Shown piece by piece: positions 60,413 through 64,000 of a stretch of 64,000 bases of DNA (the first letter of the stretch is position 1; the number at the start of each line of letters is the position of its first letter). Position numbers and translations under genes: made by a program. The notes under the pieces are model-generated. The model ran no database searches. It worked only from the letters and a program-made list of their open reading frames with translations, and was not told the DNA's origin. The stretch comes from Clostridia bacterium (GTDB taxonomy: Bacteria; Bacillota; Clostridia; TANB77; CAG-465): NCBI GenBank assembly GCA_900772475.1, contig CAAHEI010000105.1:27721-91720 (forward strand), given 5' to 3'.

Positions 60413-61031
60413 TATTCTTATCCTTCCAATATTCTTTAATTACATTGTCAACAAACTCATCTATGTCAAAATTTATATCTTCACCAAAGCTTTTCTTGCC
60501 TTGAGAAAGCAAAATATCTTTCAACATTTCTCGGTCAATATATCCATGCATAGACCCATCAATTTCTACTTTACCCAAAACATCAACACCATTTCCATTT
60601 TTTTCATTGGTGAAATTATTATATTTTATAAAGTCTGTATTTTGGGGAATACATTCTTCCATGATTTTTACAAATGCCTTATGAATATCACTATCTTCAT
60701 AACTTTCTCTTTCCCCGATTATTTTTTTTTCTTTCTCCAGACAAGTGATTAGGAGTTGTGGGCTATATACACCACACCAACCAGCACTTAGTTCGGCATC
60801 ATTGTAAAATCGTTGTATTTCAAGCATTATTCTGTATGGAATTATTTTGCAATAAGGATAATCTTTATAAAATCTATCCATATCCTCTTCTTCATAATCT
60901 TCCAAACAACTACAAGATTCTTTACCAAAATACCTATCTTTTTCAAGGTTAAAACCAAAATAATCTTGCAAGTCATAAATAAGTCCAACTAGTTTTTGTA
61001 AAATTTCTTTTTCTTCATTATTCGTTGTCAT
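60399..61031 (-). CDS. Early protein of unknown function
   Basis: ATG 61031 follows GGACGGTGTGG and is preferred to ATG 61040. The 210-residue protein is acidic and helical with cysteines (CSCLEDYEEEDMDRFY). It overlaps both neighbours by 13-14 bases. The function is not known. Confidence 0.5.
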   Translation of the reverse strand: MTTNNEEKEILQKLVGLIYDLQDYFGFNLEKDRYFGKESCSCLEDYEEEDMDRFYKDYPYCKIIPYRIMLEIQRFYNDAELSAGWCGVYSPQLLITCLEKEKKIIGERESYEDSDIHKAFVKIMEECIPQNTDFIKYNNFTNEKNGNGVDVLGKVEIDGSMHGYIDREMLKDILLSQGKKSFGEDINFDIDEFVDNVIKEYWKDKNNDKK

Positions 61032-61248
61032 ATTCCACACCGTCCTTTTTTAATCCACTTAAATATGCCATCGCTCTACACAGACTATCTGCAATTAGTT
61101 GCTTGCCATACGCACGACCAGAAAGTCTTAAATATTTATTGCACTCAAACTCTGCAACAAACTTTTCACAATCTTGTTTTGTAAAATGCTTACTACCAGT
61201 GAAAAAATCTTTTTCTTTTAAAAATAGTTGAATTTCTTTATTTGTCAT
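61018..61248 (-). CDS. Small helical protein
   Basis: The 76-residue protein (TNKEIQLFLKEKDFFTGSKH, FVAEFECNKYLRLSGRAYGK) is basic and helical. It overlaps the methyltransferase gene by eleven bases. No family is recognised. Confidence 0.5.
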   Translation of the reverse strand: MTNKEIQLFLKEKDFFTGSKHFTKQDCEKFVAEFECNKYLRLSGRAYGKQLIADSLCRAMAYLSGLKKDGVEYDNE

Positions 61249-61738
61249 TTTTGCCTATCCTTTTATTCTCTTTCCAATCATCTTGAAATGTTGCTATCCA
61301 TCTACAATGAACTCTCTTGTCAGTACCATCGGGTCTTATGAACCATTGCAAATCTTTACCAACATAGAAGTCAAAACCCAAACTCGTCTTTCCCTGTTTT
61401 GCGTAATACACCATCACGTCAGACACCACAATTATGAAATCTATTTTGCATTTAAGTAAATAAGCTATAAACTCACGAACTTGCGAAAACGGTGGGTTGG
61501 TTATTACAATGTCGTATTTTGAATAGTCAATGTTTCGCCACTCTTTACAATCGCATTTGACATCATAGTAGCAATCTTTTAGATATTTGTATATATTGCT
61601 TTCTCTATTGTCGCAAGGACAAATTATCTTTTTGCCACGAAGGTCATATTTGTGTAATTCACGAACGCAGTCTTTATACATCGTGTAGAACTCATCATCT
61701 TGTGTTTTTCTTCTGCAAGTTTTTAATTGTTGTGGCAT
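61238..61738 (-). CDS. EcoRI-type adenine methyltransferase-like protein
   Basis: The 166-residue protein has DDEFYTMYKDCV (residues 14-25) and NPPFSQVREF (81-90), as in the EcoRI methylase family (PF13651 type) of adenine methyltransferases, but is much shorter than the full enzyme (about 320 residues). The SAM site may be partial (CPCDNRESNI). It could be a minimal enzyme or a subunit. It overlaps its neighbours by one to eleven bases. Confidence 0.65.
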   Translation of the reverse strand: MPQQLKTCRRKTQDDEFYTMYKDCVRELHKYDLRGKKIICPCDNRESNIYKYLKDCYYDVKCDCKEWRNIDYSKYDIVITNPPFSQVREFIAYLLKCKIDFIIVVSDVMVYYAKQGKTSLGFDFYVGKDLQWFIRPDGTDKRVHCRWIATFQDDWKENKRIGKNDK

Positions 61739-61959
61739 TATTTATCTCCAAACAAATTTTTAAAACAATCTTCGCAAATTATTTTTCCTGTAATAGTGCC
61801 ATTATCCACATTCCAAACATATCTGCCTTGCTCATAATCTTTTTTGCAAATAGGGCAGTTTAATTTTAATATTCCCATTGATAAATCGCTCTTTATTATG
61901 GCATCTGTAGAGATTGGTTTATCTAATGTACAATTTAAAGTTTCATTATTGTTCATCAT
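61738..61959 (-). CDS. Small zinc-ribbon protein
   Basis: The 73-residue protein has CPICKKDYEQG (near residue 35) and CEDCFKNLF near the end, giving a four-cysteine zinc ribbon. It begins at ATG ATG after AGGAGAG. It may bind nucleic acid; the function is unknown. Confidence 0.55.
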   Translation of the reverse strand: MMNNNETLNCTLDKPISTDAIIKSDLSMGILKLNCPICKKDYEQGRYVWNVDNGTITGKIICEDCFKNLFGDK

Positions 61960-62470
61960 TCTCTCCTAAAAATAAATTTTTCGCAATTTTGCAGGCTTCC
62001 AAATAATTTTCTTTGGTTGCTTCGCCATAATATTTATTTTCAATTATTCCAGTAATTGCCAATGTATTAAAACCAGATATAAAATGAATAGTATATCTAT
62101 GTCCATCTTTTGCCTTAAAATCAAATCTTTCAAATTTTTTCAATTCTTCAAATGTAGGCAAGTTTAGTATTTCCGTGCGTTTTATATTCTTAAATTCTTT
62201 TGCAAACTCTGCGTCTTCTTGTGTTTCATAGCAGTCTTTTAGATAGCAAACAAATTCTTCATCGCAGTCACCATCATCTTGTATATTATAGAACTCTCGA
62301 ACTTCAAGTTCTTCATCGGGGATTGGAAAATGGTCAGCACAAACACCGCAATTTCGTCTTTTAGAAAAGTCTAATTCTTTCATTGTGCAAGAACCAAACA
62401 ATCCATAATCCAAATAATAAATTTTTTTCTTTTCAAATTTAAGTTCGTTAAATTTTTCTTTTGTAATCAT
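61946..62470 (-). CDS. Early protein, paralogue of the next gene
   Basis: The 174-residue protein shares its start (MITKEKFNELKFEKKKIYYL) and end (YGEATKENYLEACKIAKNLFLG) with the 160-residue protein at 62472, so the two are paralogues with different middles. Cysteines (CGVCADH) in this copy may bind zinc. The function is unknown. Confidence 0.55.
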   Translation of the reverse strand: MITKEKFNELKFEKKKIYYLDYGLFGSCTMKELDFSKRRNCGVCADHFPIPDEELEVREFYNIQDDGDCDEEFVCYLKDCYETQEDAEFAKEFKNIKRTEILNLPTFEELKKFERFDFKAKDGHRYTIHFISGFNTLAITGIIENKYYGEATKENYLEACKIAKNLFLGENDEQ

Positions 62471-62471
62471 A

Positions 62472-62954
62472 TCAAACTCCTAACCAAATATTTTTCGCTA
62501 TGTCAAGAGCCTTGTGATAGTTTTCTCTTGTCGCATAATCTATTATTTGTTGCTTGCCCTTAACCATATCCCAAATGACAATACAATCAAACTTTGTTGC
62601 CTTGCCAACACTTACCACATTTTCAACATCTATAGTTTTACCCCTTAAAAAATCATTATAATTTACAAATGGAAATTTAAGAATTTTTGTAATATTTCCA
62701 TATTTAATAAATTCTTTTGCATCGTCTTCTGTTTCATAAAGGTCTTGTAATGGAAGTGAATTTATAGGATAACTTTGTGAACAACCAAGATACCAACCTA
62801 TTCCATTATTTCTTAACACAAGTTCTTTATAAATATTTTCTTCTATTGAAACATTTTCTAATAGTATCAAAACACCATTTATATCATTTTGTTGCATATA
62901 ATATATTTTTTCTTTTTTATCAATTAGTTCTTGTAATTTTTCTTTACTAATCAT
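62472..62954 (-). CDS. Early protein, paralogue of the preceding gene
   Basis: The 160-residue protein has MISKEKLQELIDKKEKIYYM and TRENYHKALDIAKNIWLG, matching the two ends of the protein at 61946. The middle is unrelated and beta-rich. Both lie in a run of four genes with one-base overlaps. Confidence 0.55.
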   Translation of the reverse strand: MISKEKLQELIDKKEKIYYMQQNDINGVLILLENVSIEENIYKELVLRNNGIGWYLGCSQSYPINSLPLQDLYETEDDAKEFIKYGNITKILKFPFVNYNDFLRGKTIDVENVVSVGKATKFDCIVIWDMVKGKQQIIDYATRENYHKALDIAKNIWLGV

Positions 62955-63513
62955 TAGATTTCTCCTTTTGACTTAAATTTTTATTCTCAAAAATATTCCC
63001 TATAACTTCAAGGATGTCATCTTTCTCAATATTGAAATAATTTATTATTTGTTGATTTGTTTCTTGCCCAATTGGTCTTTCATATTCTTTAATGAGTTCT
63101 TTTGCTTCTCGTGTGGGTCTAAACCCAATTCCACCAAATCTTTGGTCTATGTTTGTAAACGGTTCGATGTAATATATTTCCATTGGCAAAACTCTGCATT
63201 TGCCGTGATTTTTGTTTGTTTTTCTACACCAAGACCCATGATTGCCACTTAATCGTAAAACTTTACAATTAACAATATCACCAACATATATTTCGTTGCC
63301 TTTTTTGTCTTTTATACCAACATATTGGCTTAGTGTGTTTATATCTATGTTGTAAATATCTTGTTCTATTGTTTTGCTAACAGGATTTATAGTGCTTGTA
63401 TTTTTTATAATAGAATTATTAATTGGTTTATTTTCAAAGTCTAATCCTTGAATGAAATATCCAAACACCCACTCACCATTATCAATTCTTTTTGCACGAA
63501 ATTTTATTTCCAT
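62947..63513 (-). CDS. YopX family protein
   Basis: The 188-residue protein begins EIKFRAKRIDNGEWVFGYF and has DINTLSQYVGIKDKKGNEIYVGDIV, the YopX family signature (PF09643), a small phage protein of unknown function common in Bacillota phages and prophages. The conserved end VIGNIFENKNL is present. It overlaps the paralogue gene by eight bases. Confidence 0.9.
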   Translation of the reverse strand: MEIKFRAKRIDNGEWVFGYFIQGLDFENKPINNSIIKNTSTINPVSKTIEQDIYNIDINTLSQYVGIKDKKGNEIYVGDIVNCKVLRLSGNHGSWCRKTNKNHGKCRVLPMEIYYIEPFTNIDQRFGGIGFRPTREAKELIKEYERPIGQETNQQIINYFNIEKDDILEVIGNIFENKNLSQKEKSND

Positions 63514-63525
63514 AATTCCTCCTAA

Positions 63526-64000
63526 TTATTTTTTATATTCTTTTGGTAGAAAACTAAATATATGAGCAATTACATCACAAGTCCAACCATTACCGATTGC
63601 TTTATATCTGGCTGCATCTTTAATCATATTAGTATAGCCTAATGGAAGTGTTTGCAATAATTCATATTCGTCAACAGTAAGATTAGAATACATTTTACCA
63701 TCTTCGCTTAAATAATAATTTTGAGGATGTCCTTTCTTTGTTGTAAGTGTGCTAGATTTTTCAGCATTGAATGTTTTTAGCATATCTTTTTTGCTCACTT
63801 TTCCATCATAAAATGGTTTATTAACCCACTCTCCAATAGGTCTCCAATCTTTACGGTTAGAACTTATTAAATTTTTAAATAATATTTTTTTATCTTTAGG
63901 TTTCTCAACATTTGGTATATTTGTCCAATATATTCTGTTTCTATTCTGTGCACTAAGTAATGAAGAATTTATTTCTATAGGAGTTGTGCTATACCCCCCC
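63526..64000 (-). CDS. DNA (cytosine-5) methyltransferase, C-terminal part (start outside window)
   Basis: The frame stays open to the window end; the GTG at 63798 is only an internal codon. The visible part, about 158 residues, has INSSLLSAQNRNRIYW, matching motif VIII of cytosine methyltransferases, and RYKAIGNGWT, the motif X region that ends these enzymes. The enzyme transfers a methyl group to C5 of cytosine, protecting phage DNA from restriction. The catalytic PCQ motif would lie further upstream. Confidence 0.85.
   Translation of the reverse strand, partial: GGYSTTPIEINSSLLSAQNRNRIYWTNIPNVEKPKDKKILFKNLISSNRKDWRPIGEWVNKPFYDGKVSKKDMLKTFNAEKSSTLTTKKGHPQNYYLSEDGKMYSNLTVDEYELLQTLPLGYTNMIKDAARYKAIGNGWTCDVIAHIFSFLPKEYKK

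Noticed and set aside
1..64000. CRISPR arrays, insertion sequences, integrase
   Set aside because: No regularly spaced repeats, no transposase with inverted ends and no recombinase catalytic domain were seen. The resolvase-like HTH protein at 50569 lacks a catalytic part.

Overview
The window is a contiguous piece of the genome of an AT-rich tailed double-stranded DNA phage, probably infecting a low-GC Gram-positive host (Bacillota or a relative). The reasons are the strong AAGGAG-type ribosome sites before most genes, CCA encoded in the tRNA gene, frequent AUA codons, and a full head-tail morphogenesis set with a TP901-type tape measure and no visible tail sheath. No integrase or lysogeny module is seen. 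Both ends cut through genes.

Layout. Positions 1-3237 (+) hold the end of an early or middle module: the C-terminal half of a DxDGD-type single-chain RNA polymerase, split into two ORFs, a zinc-ribbon protein and a small protein. Positions 3290-41461 (+) are the late, virion module, in order: decoration protein, small and large terminase, portal, capsid protease with nested scaffold, second decoration protein, major capsid protein, connector genes interrupted by an IscB nuclease with its omega-RNA, tail completion, tail tube, a fibre, chaperone-like gene, tape measure, baseplate, a series of fibre/adhesin genes (carbohydrate-binding, leucine-rich and lectin-like folds), and a membrane protein pair that may be the holin. 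A strong bidirectional hairpin at about 41474-41510 separates this from the leftward module.

Positions 41518-64000 (-) hold the early module: small regulators, a PD-(D/E)XK nuclease, GIY-YIG and HNH nucleases, SSB and RecT, several DNA methyltransferases (one 5-methylcytosine type, three adenine-type folds), many small phage-specific genes, and an RNA block made of the RNA ligase RtcB, a tRNA-Ile(UAU), a tRNA-like element and a large structured non-coding RNA. Sigma-70-type promoters with 17-base spacers start at least four of these leftward blocks, and two share a palindromic operator.

Most notable: (1) a tail-fibre gene has a +1 frameshift site nearly identical to that of bacterial prfB (SD-like GGAGG, then UAU CUU UGA), fusing a fibre stem to a leucine-rich domain; (2) a metallo-beta-lactamase-fold gene is interrupted right at its HxHxDH motif by a His codon-UAG-gap-His codon arrangement that looks like a T4 gene 60-type translational bypass; (3) an IscB/omega-RNA (HEARO) unit sits inside the head genes; (4) a structured RNA of roughly 460-600 nt with a tRNA-like 3' end lies next to rtcB; (5) there are in-frame nested starts in the protease-scaffold and holin-like genes, and two well-placed ORFs that lack any standard start codon. 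All functional calls rest on reading the sequence and on family knowledge; no search was run.
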